Source: Paractinoplanes lichenicola (lineage in GTDB: Bacteria; Actinomycetota; Actinomycetes; Mycobacteriales; Micromonosporaceae). Taken from it: a stretch of DNA of 54,808 nt. Each line of letters starts with the position of its first letter. The first letter of the stretch is position 1. The notes under the pieces are model-generated. The model ran no database searches. It was not told where the DNA came from and saw only the letters and a list, made by a program, of their open reading frames with translations. Below are positions 8,855 to 17,394 of the stretch, one piece after another. The position numbers were made by a program, and so were the translations under genes. The DNA lies in the NCBI RefSeq assembly GCF_016785085.1, contig NZ_JAENHO010000028.1:1-54808 (forward strand), read 5' to 3'.

Positions 8855-9766
8855 TCAAGCCCCCGCGCGCGGACTCCGCTTTCGCCAGAGGGGCTCGGTG
8901 AGATCCTTGCCGCGCAGGAAGGTCACGACCGCGGGCGACGGCTTCTTGATGGTGTCGGGTGGTGGCGCGGTGAGCGGCTGCACTTTTCCGTACTCGGAGA
9001 GGTTGATCACCCAGGTGTCGGGCGAACCGGGGGTGGTGAGGGAGAATGTGGCTACCCGGTCCTGGATGTCTAGCAGGACCCGGAACGGCATCGCAGTGCC
9101 GGTGCGCGGCGGGTATTGGCGAGCCAGCATGCCGATCATGGTCTGGTCCTTGGCGATTCGGGACGTGTCCAATGTGCCGGTGATGGCGCGGTTGTCGCCC
9201 TCGACGGTCTTGATCCGGCCCAGTAGGCGCTTCACGCCGACGACGTCGGGGGCGTTCAGGTCGAGTTGAGGGGTCATCGAAGCCGGCAGCGATCCGGGTG
9301 GCATCCAGGACGTGCCGTCGAGGAACTCGCGGAGGTCACGGTAGGTCGCGGCGTCCTTGCGGATGTTGGCGTCGGGTGAGCGCGCCATCATGTCCACCAC
9401 GCGGTCGAGGTCGTCCCATTGCCCGCCGGACACCGACCACTGCGAATAGGTGCCGCCCGCGGTGACTCGGGCCCGGGTCATCACGCTGACGTTTTTCTGT
9501 TTGGTCATCGACAGAGTTTCCGCGCTGCCCGTTGGGGTGTGCACGGCACCGCTCATCTCGAAGGCCGGCCCCACCACGCTGAAGGTGTAGCCGCCGGTGT
9601 CGATGCCGGTGGTCGACGCGGCCAACGCCGCCCTGGGGTCGAACGGCGTGACGCTGGCCGATGCCGAGGCCGTGGTCGTAGGTGTTGCGGCCGGCGCGGT
9701 GCAGGCGCCGGCCGGCAGACAGACGGCAACGGCAGAAGCGGCCAGGGCCAGGCGGCGTCGAATCAC
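8855..9766 (-). CDS. Putative secreted lipoprotein
   Basis: About 303 residues. The start is uncertain: GTG at 9766 begins directly at the signal peptide (VIRRRLALAASAV...), whereas a start at 9823 would add 19 residues. Basic RRR, a hydrophobic core and a Cys in PAGAC suggest a lipoprotein signal with a weak lipobox. A Thr/Ser/Ala-rich linker follows. The mature part resembles the LppX/LprG-like group of actinobacterial lipoproteins in general pattern (GGYTFSVVG, SGAVHTPTG), but that assignment is weak. It is transcribed divergently from the glycosyltransferase-like gene at 9830. Role unknown; a cell-envelope location is inferred from the signal. Confidence 0.7.
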   Translation of the reverse strand: MIRRRLALAASAVAVCLPAGACTAPAATPTTTASASASVTPFDPRAALAASTTGIDTGGYTFSVVGPAFEMSGAVHTPTGSAETLSMTKQKNVSVMTRARVTAGGTYSQWSVSGGQWDDLDRVVDMMARSPDANIRKDAATYRDLREFLDGTSWMPPGSLPASMTPQLDLNAPDVVGVKRLLGRIKTVEGDNRAITGTLDTSRIAKDQTMIGMLARQYPPRTGTAMPFRVLLDIQDRVATFSLTTPGSPDTWVINLSEYGKVQPLTAPPPDTIKKPSPAVVTFLRGKDLTEPLWRKRSPRAGA

Positions 9767-9829
9767 CGGGAGATCGTAGTGGCGTCGAGCACCGCAACCT
9801 CGATTGAGGTCGATCTTTACCATCTACGC

Positions 9830-10906
9830 GTGCGATTCCTTGTTGTGGTGGCGCCGCTGCTCAGTGCGGTGCAGTCGGTGGCGCCGCTCGGGCGGGCCCT
9901 GGTGGACGCGGGTCACGACGTGCTGGTAGCGACGGCCGGGGAGGCAGCGTCGGTGGAGATCGGGCTGCCGGTGACCGACGTCGCGCCGCGGTTCAGCTAT
10001 CTGTCGACCGGGGTGCGGATCGCGGTGCGGCACCCGCTGATCACGCGAGCCGAGCGGAACGGAACCGCGGGCACAAGGGCCGCGGCGATCACCTTCGGCT
10101 CGGTGAACGATCAGCTCGCCGACAGCGTGGTGGCCCTCGCTGAAAGCCATCGGCCGGACGTGGTCGTGCACGATCCGCTGGCTGTCGCCGGCGCTCTGGC
10201 CGCCGCTGCGATCGCTGTGCCCGCCGTGCTGCACAACGGCTTGCTGGGCGACGGGCCGGAGTTGGTCGCGGCCACGGCCGCGCGGCTGAGCCGGGCTTTG
10301 CGCCGTCACGGGGTGGCGGCCCTGCCGCCCGCCGCGGCGACGATCGGCGTCGCGCCGCCGAGCCTGGTGGGTCCGCGGGACGCACTGCCCATGCGGTTCG
10401 TTCCGCACCACGAGGATGCCGATTTGCCCGAGTGGCTGACCCGGCCGCCGAGCCGGGCCCGCATCGCGGTGTGTCTCGGCCGCGCCGGCGGGCCCGCGAT
10501 GAACCAGGTGATCGCCGCCTGCGCGACCGTCGAGGCCGACCTCGTCATGATCGAGCCCGCGGCACCGATGAGCAAGCCGGGGCCGGCCGCCGCGGTGCTG
10601 CGCCACTGCGCCGCTGTCGTCCACCCGGCCGACGCGAGCGCCGTGCTCACCGCCCTGCACGCCGGTGTGCCCCAACTGGCGTTGAACGGCAATTCCCCCC
10701 AGCGGCACAATGCCGCCCTCGTCGCCGAGCGTGGTGTCGGCCTCGCCGCCGACGACTACGCCGTTACCGCCGACCTGATCATTCGCCTGATCACCGATGC
10801 GGCCCTGTCGTCGAACGCGGCCGCCGTACGGGCCGAGATGGCCGGCATGCCCAGTCCGACGCAGCTGGTAGGACACCTTGCGAGCCTTGCCCGGAGCAAG
10901 GCTTGA
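9830..10906 (+). CDS. GT1-like glycosyltransferase, degenerate donor motif
   Basis: 358 residues with the GT-B pattern of macrolide/aglycone glycosyltransferases. The N-terminus MRFLVVVAPLLSAVQSVAPL (GTG start) gives the first strand and acceptor loop, then VVVHDPLAVAGALAA. The C-terminal half has the typical ending VLTALHAGVPQLAL, NAALVAERGVG and EMAGMPSPTQLVGHLASL. The usual donor-binding HxGGxGT stretch is replaced by VHPADASAVL, so both glycines are missing. The protein is also shorter than the usual 380-420 residues. It may be inactive, have an unusual donor, or act as an auxiliary partner. No antibiotic biosynthesis genes are adjacent. Confidence 0.7.
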   Translation: MRFLVVVAPLLSAVQSVAPLGRALVDAGHDVLVATAGEAASVEIGLPVTDVAPRFSYLSTGVRIAVRHPLITRAERNGTAGTRAAAITFGSVNDQLADSVVALAESHRPDVVVHDPLAVAGALAAAAIAVPAVLHNGLLGDGPELVAATAARLSRALRRHGVAALPPAAATIGVAPPSLVGPRDALPMRFVPHHEDADLPEWLTRPPSRARIAVCLGRAGGPAMNQVIAACATVEADLVMIEPAAPMSKPGPAAAVLRHCAAVVHPADASAVLTALHAGVPQLALNGNSPQRHNAALVAERGVGLAADDYAVTADLIIRLITDAALSSNAAAVRAEMAGMPSPTQLVGHLASLARSKA

Positions 10907-10909
10907 GGC

Positions 10910-11071
10910 ATGCTTGTCAACGCGGCCCGCACCGCCGAGCGGGTGCCGGCCGGTAGGCGCCTCTTCGACGCCGACGTCCGGGCGGCGGCCAAGGACGCCA
11001 ACCTGAGCCACCGCACGGCGGCCGAGCTCCCGCTGACGCAGACCCGCGAGACGCTTACTGCGCCACTTTGA
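10910..11071 (+). CDS. Small hypothetical ORF (53 aa)
   Basis: ATG at 10910 lies three bases after the stop of the glycosyltransferase-like gene. The reading frame has very high G/C at third positions up to its TGA, as expected for coding DNA here. The product (MLVNAARTAERVPAGRR...) is charged, without membrane segment or recognised motif. Its 3' end overlaps the end of the convergent binding-protein gene by 17 bases. It may be a remnant of a longer gene. Low confidence. Confidence 0.3.
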   Translation: MLVNAARTAERVPAGRRLFDADVRAAAKDANLSHRTAAELPLTQTRETLTAPL

Positions 11072-12428
11072 ACAGGTCGTTCAGCTGGTCGTTGACGGTG
11101 GTCAGGGAGGACACCGGCGACTCTCCGATGTAGACGGCGTCCATGCGGGGCTGGAGCAGTGCGGTGATGTCGGCGGCGTTGGTGGTGACCGGGAACAGGA
11201 ATGTGGTCTTGTCTTTGACCTGGTCGGTGAACGGGGTGACGTCGAGCTGGCGTTTGTCCTTGTTGAACGCGATCGCCTTCTCGGTGCCGGAGGGGCGGGC
11301 CGGGAAGACGATGCCGGATTCGCCGATGATGTTTTGGCATTCCTCGCCGCTCATGAACTTGACCCACTTGGCGGCGTTGTCGGGTTGCTTGGACAGCGAG
11401 GTGACCGAGTCGGCCAGGCCGTTGAACATGGACGCCCGCTTGCCGGACGGGCCGATCGGCGTGGGGGCGATGCCGACCTTGAGCTTCTGGCCCGAGGTGT
11501 CGGTCAGGTTTTGGAACGTCGAGATCTTCCAGGAGCCGTCGAGGGCGATCGCGGCCAGGCCGGATTGGATCTGCTTGTCGGGGCCGACCGGGTTGTTGCC
11601 GCCGATCTCGGCGAAGCTCGGCATGTAACCCTTGCGGGCCAGGCCGAAATACCACGTGAGCGTGTCTTGGAAGGCGGGCTGGTCGAGGTTGAAGCGGGTG
11701 CCCCACGGGTTGCGGTCGGTGACCTGCCAGCCCGCGCTGCCGGCGAACGCCGACCACTGCGTCTGGCCCCACCCGCCCCCGCCGGCGCCGTCGGAGCCCA
11801 GGCCGTACTGGGAGACGTTGTTCTTGTCGAAGCCGGGCTCGTCGCCGCGGACGCCGTTCTTGTCGACGGTCAGGTGGGCGATCATCTTCTCGAACGTGCC
11901 GCCGTCGCGCGGGTTCCATGATAGATCGGATAAATCATCAGGAGAGAACCCCGCGGCGCGCAACGCCCCGGGGTTGTAGAACATCGCGATCGTGTCCCAG
12001 TCCTTCGGCGACCCGTACCGCTTGCCGTCCTGGCCCTTCCACAGCTCGGCCAGCCCCTCCTGATAGTCCCCGTCGTTGATGTCGGCGGTCGGGGCCAGCT
12101 CGTCGAGCGGGCGCAGCACCCCCAAATCGACGAACTGGGCGAACTTGGCCAGGTGGTCGGTGAACACGTCGGGGGCGGTGTCGGCAATGAACCCGGCGGT
12201 CAGCTTCGACCAGTAGACGTCCCAGCCGTACTGGGAGATGTGGACGTTCAGCCCCGGGTTTTGCTTTGCGAACGAGTCGGCGCACTTCTGATATCCGGGT
12301 TGCTGACCCGAGTCCCACAGCCAGTATTCGATGGTGCCGCCGCCCGATTCGGTGGTGGCGTCGGCGCCGCTCCAGCCGCAGCCCGCGGCGAGCACGGCCG
12401 ACATGAGGAATGCCAGTTTGAGTCTCAT
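11055..12428 (-). CDS. Sugar ABC transporter substrate-binding lipoprotein
   Basis: 457 residues, family-1 extracellular solute-binding protein. The signal peptide has a clear lipobox, LAAGC (Cys16), so the protein is membrane-anchored outside the cell. The body has typical features: IEYWLWDSGQQPGY, TAPDVFTDHLAKF, NPRDGGTFEKM and GLAAIALDGSWKIS. The start ATG at 12428 overlaps the stop of the upstream permease (ATGA). It is the last gene of the alpha-galactosidase operon, an unusual position since binding proteins often come first. It probably captures an alpha-galactoside such as melibiose or raffinose (inferred from the enzyme). Confidence 0.9.
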   Translation of the reverse strand: MRLKLAFLMSAVLAAGCGWSGADATTESGGGTIEYWLWDSGQQPGYQKCADSFAKQNPGLNVHISQYGWDVYWSKLTAGFIADTAPDVFTDHLAKFAQFVDLGVLRPLDELAPTADINDGDYQEGLAELWKGQDGKRYGSPKDWDTIAMFYNPGALRAAGFSPDDLSDLSWNPRDGGTFEKMIAHLTVDKNGVRGDEPGFDKNNVSQYGLGSDGAGGGGWGQTQWSAFAGSAGWQVTDRNPWGTRFNLDQPAFQDTLTWYFGLARKGYMPSFAEIGGNNPVGPDKQIQSGLAAIALDGSWKISTFQNLTDTSGQKLKVGIAPTPIGPSGKRASMFNGLADSVTSLSKQPDNAAKWVKFMSGEECQNIIGESGIVFPARPSGTEKAIAFNKDKRQLDVTPFTDQVKDKTTFLFPVTTNAADITALLQPRMDAVYIGESPVSSLTTVNDQLNDLFKVAQ

Positions 12429-13366
12429 TTGATCCCACTGAAGCCGATGGAGTTGACGATCCGCTTGGCGAAGAAGAAGAACAGGACGAGCATCGGCAGC
12501 GCGGCCACGAGGGTCGCCGCCATCAGGCCCGACCAGTCCGGGCCGGTCTGCGGGGTCTGCGACTTGAAGACGCCGAGGGCCACGGTCAGCACCCGCGAGC
12601 GGTCGGTGTAGCTGACCATCAGCGGCCAGAAGTAGTCGTTCCACGAGGTGATGTAGGTCAGGATGGCCAGGGTGGCCAGCGGCGCCGACGACATCGGCAG
12701 GATCAGCCGGAAGAACACCCGCACCTTGGAAGCCCCTTCGACCAAAGCCGCCTCCTCGACCTCGCGCGAGATGCCGAGGAAGAACTGGCGCAGGAAGAAC
12801 ACCGCGAACGGCGTCATCAGCATCGTCGGCAGCGAGATGCCGAGCAGCGTGTCGACCAGCCCGAGCTGCTTGATCAGCACGAAGTTGGGCAGCAGCGTGA
12901 AGATCGCCGGGATCATCAGGCCGGCCAGGAAGAACGCGAAGACCTTCTCGCGGTGCCGCCACTGCAGGCGGGCGAAGGCGTACGCGGCCATCGCGCTGAA
13001 GAAGACCTGCCCGGCGGTGACCAGGCACGAGACGATCACCGAGTTGGCGAGGTAGTGCCAGAAGTTGATCGGCTGGCCCGCGCCGCCGGCGTCGATCGCC
13101 TCCTGACCGGTCTGCAGGCCGAAGACGCGCTCGAAGCCGCCCCACGAGGTGTCCACCGGCAGCAGGCTGTCGGAGCCCGCGTACAGGGCGTTGTTGCTAC
13201 TCAAAGCCGTGCGCAGCATCCAGTAGAACGGGAACAGCGAGGCCAGGATGACCAGGATCATGAAGATCCAGGCCAGCGCGCGGCCGAAGTTGAATGAAGT
13301 GCGGGGTGATTTGTCCGATATATCAGCGGCGACAGGGACGGCAACGGGTTCGGTAGCAGTGGCCAT
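12425..13366 (-). CDS. Sugar ABC transporter permease (MalG-type)
   Basis: 313 residues with a cytoplasmic N-terminus, about six membrane segments and the EAA loop EEAALVEGASKVRVFFRLILP that docks the ATPase. ATG at 13366 lies ten bases beyond the upstream permease stop, and its own stop overlaps the binding-protein start, indicating translational coupling. No ATPase gene is present in the operon; actinomycetes commonly use a shared MsiK-type ATPase, which is inferred here. Confidence 0.9.
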   Translation of the reverse strand: MATATEPVAVPVAADISDKSPRTSFNFGRALAWIFMILVILASLFPFYWMLRTALSSNNALYAGSDSLLPVDTSWGGFERVFGLQTGQEAIDAGGAGQPINFWHYLANSVIVSCLVTAGQVFFSAMAAYAFARLQWRHREKVFAFFLAGLMIPAIFTLLPNFVLIKQLGLVDTLLGISLPTMLMTPFAVFFLRQFFLGISREVEEAALVEGASKVRVFFRLILPMSSAPLATLAILTYITSWNDYFWPLMVSYTDRSRVLTVALGVFKSQTPQTGPDWSGLMAATLVAALPMLVLFFFFAKRIVNSIGFSGIK

Positions 13367-13375
13367 GACATGCTC

Positions 13376-14275
13376 CTAGGCCAGGTCGGATTGCTCGGCA
13401 CGAGTCAGGCGGTACTGCAGGAATGTGATCACGACGAGGACCACCAGGAGCGCGACCGACATGGCCGAGGCGTAGCCGAACTGGAAGCGGCCGAACGCCA
13501 TGTCGTAGATGTAGTACTGCAGGACGCGGGACGAGTCGATCGGCCCGCCGCGGGTGGTGACGGCGACCGTGTCGAAGACTTGGAACGACCCGACCACGGT
13601 GATGATCAGCACGAGGGCCAGGATCGGGCGCAGCAGCGGGAGCGTGATCCGCCGGAACATGGTCAGCTCGGACGCGCCGTCGGTGCGCCCCGCCTCGTAC
13701 AGGGTCTCGGGAATGGTCTGCAGACCCGCGAAGATCAGCAGGGCCGTGTAGCCGACGTGCCGCCAGACGTTGATCAGCGCGACGGTCGGAATGACCCAGT
13801 TGCTGTCGGCCAGGAACGCTATCCGGTCCATGCCGATCAGCTCGAGCACGCGGTTGCCGATGCCCAGCTGGTAGTCGAGGATCCACAGGAAGATCAGCGC
13901 GGCGACTACATTGGACACCAAGTACGGCGTCAGCACGATGCCGCGCAGCCAGGTGCGTTTGGTCAGCCGCTGCATCATCACCGCGATGGCCAGCGCGAGC
14001 GCCGTCTGGATGACGATGTTGACGATCACGTAGTAGACGGTGACGCGCAGCGAGTTCCAGAAGACCGGGTCCTGCACCATGCGGACGTAGTTGTCCAGGC
14101 CGTTGAACTCGGGCGGGGTGAGCAGGTTGAACTTGGTGAAGCTGAGGTAGATGCCGCGCAGCGTCGGCCACAGCAGAAAGACCAGGAAGCCGATCAGCGC
14201 GGGCAGGATGAACAGAATCGCTAGCTGGGTGTCGTCCTTACGTTTCCTCCGAGGTGCGTCAGCAATGGTGGCCAT
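13376..14275 (-). CDS. Sugar ABC transporter permease (MalF-type)
   Basis: 299 residues; ATG at 14275 is preceded by GAAGGGG at a good distance. An upstream in-frame extension would overlap the galactosidase and is rejected. The protein has about six membrane segments starting with LAILFILPALIGFLVFLLWP. It has a conserved cytoplasmic loop (LYEAGRTDGASELTMFRRITLPLL) of the EAA type. It pairs with the MalG-type permease to form the transport channel for the galactoside system. Confidence 0.9.
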   Translation of the reverse strand: MATIADAPRRKRKDDTQLAILFILPALIGFLVFLLWPTLRGIYLSFTKFNLLTPPEFNGLDNYVRMVQDPVFWNSLRVTVYYVIVNIVIQTALALAIAVMMQRLTKRTWLRGIVLTPYLVSNVVAALIFLWILDYQLGIGNRVLELIGMDRIAFLADSNWVIPTVALINVWRHVGYTALLIFAGLQTIPETLYEAGRTDGASELTMFRRITLPLLRPILALVLIITVVGSFQVFDTVAVTTRGGPIDSSRVLQYYIYDMAFGRFQFGYASAMSVALLVVLVVITFLQYRLTRAEQSDLA

Positions 14276-14285
14276 CGTGTCCCCT

Positions 14286-16400
14286 TCAAAGGGCGTCGGC
14301 GCGATAGAGCACGACTTGGTCGGGAACGACCCGGGGTGCGGCGACGCCCGCGTGCTCGAGCGCGGCGCCACTGAGAACGGCCTCGCTGCCCCACCACGGG
14401 GGCGGATGCGACACCGGGCGCAACGGCCGCAGGCGGTACGGCCGTCGCGGATCGAGGCCGCGGAAACGCAGCCGGGCCGGCGGGTCCGGATAGGGGCTCG
14501 CCATCGTCACCATCGCGATCAGCGCGACCGACCGGTCGGGCGCGACCACGCCGTGCACCAGCACGTCGTCGCCGTATCCGTCCATCCGCACCAGATCGCC
14601 CGCGAGCAGCAGCCCGCGGTTCTGTTTGAAGAACGCGATCCACTCCCCCAGCTCGGCGAGCTGCTCGTCGGTGGCCTCGGTCAGGTTCCACTCGATGCCG
14701 AGGTGCCCGAAGATCGCGGTGCCGGCCCGGAACGCCAGGTCGTGCCGGCGCCCGGTGACGTGGCTGTCGTCCGAGGCGATGTGCGAGCCCAGGAACTCGG
14801 GCGGCACGAGTTGGCCCGTCCAGCGCAGCATGTGCTGCCGGTCGTGGGGGTCGATGTTGTCGCTGACCCAGACGCGGTCGGTGCGCTCGAGGACCTCGAG
14901 GTCGACCCGGCCGCCGCCGGACGAGCACGACTCGATCTCGAGCGCCGGGTGGGCGGCGCGCAGCTCCTCGAGCAGCCGATAGAACGCGCGGGTCTGGTCG
15001 TGCACGCCCGGTACGCCGGTGGGCTGGGTGCCCGCGTCGATCAGGTCGCGGTTGTGGTCCCACTTGATGTAGTCGATGTCGTATTCGTCGAGGATCGCCA
15101 GCATCTGCGTCTTGACGTGGTCGTAGGCGCCCGGGATGCCCAGGTTGAGCACCTGCTGCCGGCGCGACTCGACCGGCCAGTCGGCCCGCGCCGCCATGAT
15201 CCACTCGGGGTGCTCGCGGGCCAGGTCGGAGTCGGGGTTGACCATCTCGGGCTCGAACCACAGCCCGAACTGCAGGCCCAGCTCCTTGACCCGGTTGATC
15301 AGCGGGTGCAGCCCGCCGGGCCAGACGTCGGGCGACACCACCCAGTCGCCCAGCCCCGAGGTGTCGTCGCGGCGCGAGCCGAACCAGCCGTCGTCCAGCA
15401 CGTAACGCTCGGCGCCGGCTTGCGCGGCCCGTTCGGCCAGGTCGAGCAGCTTGCCGAGCCGGTGGTCGAAATAGACGGCCTCCCACACGTTGAGCGACAC
15501 CGGCCGCTCGCTGCCCACGGGCCGCTCGCGGGCGCGCAGGTGACGGTGGAAGCGCCGGGCCACCTCGTCCAGCCCGTCGCCGTGCGAGCCATAGACCCAG
15601 GGGCTCCCGTACGATTCCCCGCGCGCGAGCCGCACCTCACCCGCCAGCAGCAACTCGCCGCCGCCGAGGCGCTGCTCCCCCGACCAGACCCGCTCGGCGT
15701 AGTGGGTGTGGTTGCCGCTCCACGCGGTGTGCACCGCCCACAGCCGGCCCCGCTCGAAGCCGAAGCCGGGCTCGCCGACGTGCAGCACGTAGGCGCTGTC
15801 GGCCCCCGTCCGCCCGCGCCTGTTCTCGCGCAGGTGCAGGCCGACACCCAGCGGCGAGCGCTGCGGCACCCGCTCGAGGTTGTGCCGGCCGGCGAAGTCG
15901 AGCACCTCGGTCGCCGCCGCGGGCAGCGGGAAGGACAAGACCAGATCCTCCAGCCCGTACGGCTCCTCGCGCTGGTTGGTGACCGTCGCGCGCGCCCGCA
16001 GCAGGCCGCTGGGCAGCAGCTCGATCTCGATGAGCAGCGCGAGCCGGCCGTCCACGTCGGCCGCGTCGACCTCGAGCCGGCCGGGGCCACCACCCCCGTA
16101 CGGGCGGAAGGTCTGGATCTGGAACGACGGTGACCACCCCACGCCGCCGGCCGAACCGCGCAGGCCGGGGCGGCCGGTCCAGCCGCCGCTGTGCTCGGGG
16201 ATGATCGCGACCGGGGGTGGCAGATCCTGGGCGTTGCTGCCGGTGACGCCCTCGCCGACCTGCAGCAGCGTGGCGGCCTGGGTGGCGTCGAGGCCGGGCA
16301 GCTCGGGACCCCAGTATTCGATCACCGGGAGGCCGGGCCCACCGGCGTCGATCACCACCGTGACCCCGGCGGCCGACATCGTGACTACAGCGTCTCGCAC
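14286..16400 (-). CDS. GH36 alpha-galactosidase
   Basis: 704 residues, the normal length for bacterial GH36. The N-terminal beta-sandwich domain is followed by the catalytic barrel with NVWEAVYFD (304-312), VLDDGWFG, LWFEPEMVNPD and YIKWDHN, where D448 is the expected nucleophile. SCSSGGGRVD leads to VWVSDN, with D514 the expected acid/base. It hydrolyses terminal alpha-1,6-galactosyl residues from melibiose/raffinose-type sugars. There is no signal peptide, so it acts in the cytoplasm on imported sugar. It uses a GTG start at 16400 after a G-rich stretch; an internal ATG at 16379 is an alternative. It is first in the operon, 10 bases from the permease. Confidence 0.93.
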   Translation of the reverse strand: MRDAVVTMSAAGVTVVIDAGGPGLPVIEYWGPELPGLDATQAATLLQVGEGVTGSNAQDLPPPVAIIPEHSGGWTGRPGLRGSAGGVGWSPSFQIQTFRPYGGGGPGRLEVDAADVDGRLALLIEIELLPSGLLRARATVTNQREEPYGLEDLVLSFPLPAAATEVLDFAGRHNLERVPQRSPLGVGLHLRENRRGRTGADSAYVLHVGEPGFGFERGRLWAVHTAWSGNHTHYAERVWSGEQRLGGGELLLAGEVRLARGESYGSPWVYGSHGDGLDEVARRFHRHLRARERPVGSERPVSLNVWEAVYFDHRLGKLLDLAERAAQAGAERYVLDDGWFGSRRDDTSGLGDWVVSPDVWPGGLHPLINRVKELGLQFGLWFEPEMVNPDSDLAREHPEWIMAARADWPVESRRQQVLNLGIPGAYDHVKTQMLAILDEYDIDYIKWDHNRDLIDAGTQPTGVPGVHDQTRAFYRLLEELRAAHPALEIESCSSGGGRVDLEVLERTDRVWVSDNIDPHDRQHMLRWTGQLVPPEFLGSHIASDDSHVTGRRHDLAFRAGTAIFGHLGIEWNLTEATDEQLAELGEWIAFFKQNRGLLLAGDLVRMDGYGDDVLVHGVVAPDRSVALIAMVTMASPYPDPPARLRFRGLDPRRPYRLRPLRPVSHPPPWWGSEAVLSGAALEHAGVAAPRVVPDQVVLYRADAL

Positions 16401-16427
16401 GCGAGTCCCCCCAACGCCGGGGCTAAA

Positions 16428-16439
16428 TCGATAAATCGA
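16428..16439. promoter_or_regulatory. Palindrome upstream of alpha-galactosidase operon
   Basis: TCGATaaATCGA is a perfect inverted repeat in an A/T-rich patch, about 28 bases before the GTG of the galactosidase. It is a reasonable operator for a sugar-responsive repressor. No regulator gene is adjacent. Evidence is symmetry and position only. Confidence 0.4.
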
Positions 16440-16551
16440 GATTGCTGCTGCGTTACCGGCATGTCAACCCCATCCGTTCATCGGCCTACACCCATACAGA
16501 CGCCTTGAGCGAGGCGATCCGCTTACCGGATTTCGGGTGGATCATGGGGAG

Positions 16552-17394
16552 ATGAGCGAACCGCAGCTTCTCTCGGCGTGGGCCGGCCACTGGACCGGCG
16601 ACGGCACCGGGGTGACGGTGATCCTGCCGCCACCCGGCACGGTCGGTTCGGGCGAGGTGCGCGGCGGTGCGCCGGCCTTGCGCGAGTTCGAGTTGCTTGA
16701 TCCCGTACGCCTCGTGGACCGGGTCGATGCCGTCGTGCTGTCCGGCGGTTCCGCGTACGGGCTGGCCGCGGGCGACGGCGTGATGCGGCTCCTGCGCGAG
16801 CGCGGGCTCGGCCTGCCCACCCCGGCCGGCGTGGTGCCGATCGTCGTGGGCCTGTCCCTGTTCGACGCCGCGGTTGTCAATCCGCCCCCGTACGCCGAAG
16901 CTGGTCGCTCGGCGGCCGAGGCGGCGCTCTCGGGCGAGCCGTTCACCGCGGGCCGGGTCGGCGCCGGCACGGGCGCGACCACCGGCAAATGGCGTGGCGA
17001 GCTCGTGCCGAGCGGTCTCGGGGTGGCCCGCGGGCAGGCCGGCGCGGCGTCGGTCGTGGCCGTGATCGCGGTCAACGCCTGGGGCGACGTCATCGGCCCC
17101 GGCGCCGAACCGGTCACCGGCGTGACCCCCGCGCCGCCGCCGTTCCCCTCGGCCAACACCACGATCGGGGTGGTGCTGACCGACGCCAAGCTCGGCAAGA
17201 AGGACTGCAACCTGCTGGCCCAGAGCGCCCACACCGGCTACGCGCGCGCCCTCGACCCGGCCCACACCAGCTACGACGGGGACGCGGTGGTCGCCCTGGC
17301 CACCGGCGAGGTGGAGGCCGACCTCGAACACCTGCGCATGGTCACGGCCCACGTCGTGGCCGAGGCGATCCGGTCGGCTAGCGCTCCGGCGTGA
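16552..17394 (+). CDS. P1 (S58/DmpA-type) family peptidase
   Basis: About 280 residues. ATG at 16552 is immediately preceded by GGGGAG; GTG at 16537 is an equally in-frame alternative. Family signatures in order: WAGHWTGDGTGVTVIL, VVLSGGSAYGLAAGDGVMR, VPIVVGLSLFD, GTGATTGKWRG and NTTIGVVLTDAKL. The last is the region where these enzymes self-cleave to expose the N-terminal nucleophile. Then come YARALDPAHTSYDGD and VALATG. It is likely an N-terminal aminopeptidase/amidase of unknown natural substrate. Its 3' end overlaps the convergent SARP gene by 17 bases. Confidence 0.9.
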   Translation: MSEPQLLSAWAGHWTGDGTGVTVILPPPGTVGSGEVRGGAPALREFELLDPVRLVDRVDAVVLSGGSAYGLAAGDGVMRLLRERGLGLPTPAGVVPIVVGLSLFDAAVVNPPPYAEAGRSAAEAALSGEPFTAGRVGAGTGATTGKWRGELVPSGLGVARGQAGAASVVAVIAVNAWGDVIGPGAEPVTGVTPAPPPFPSANTTIGVVLTDAKLGKKDCNLLAQSAHTGYARALDPAHTSYDGDAVVALATGEVEADLEHLRMVTAHVVAEAIRSASAPA

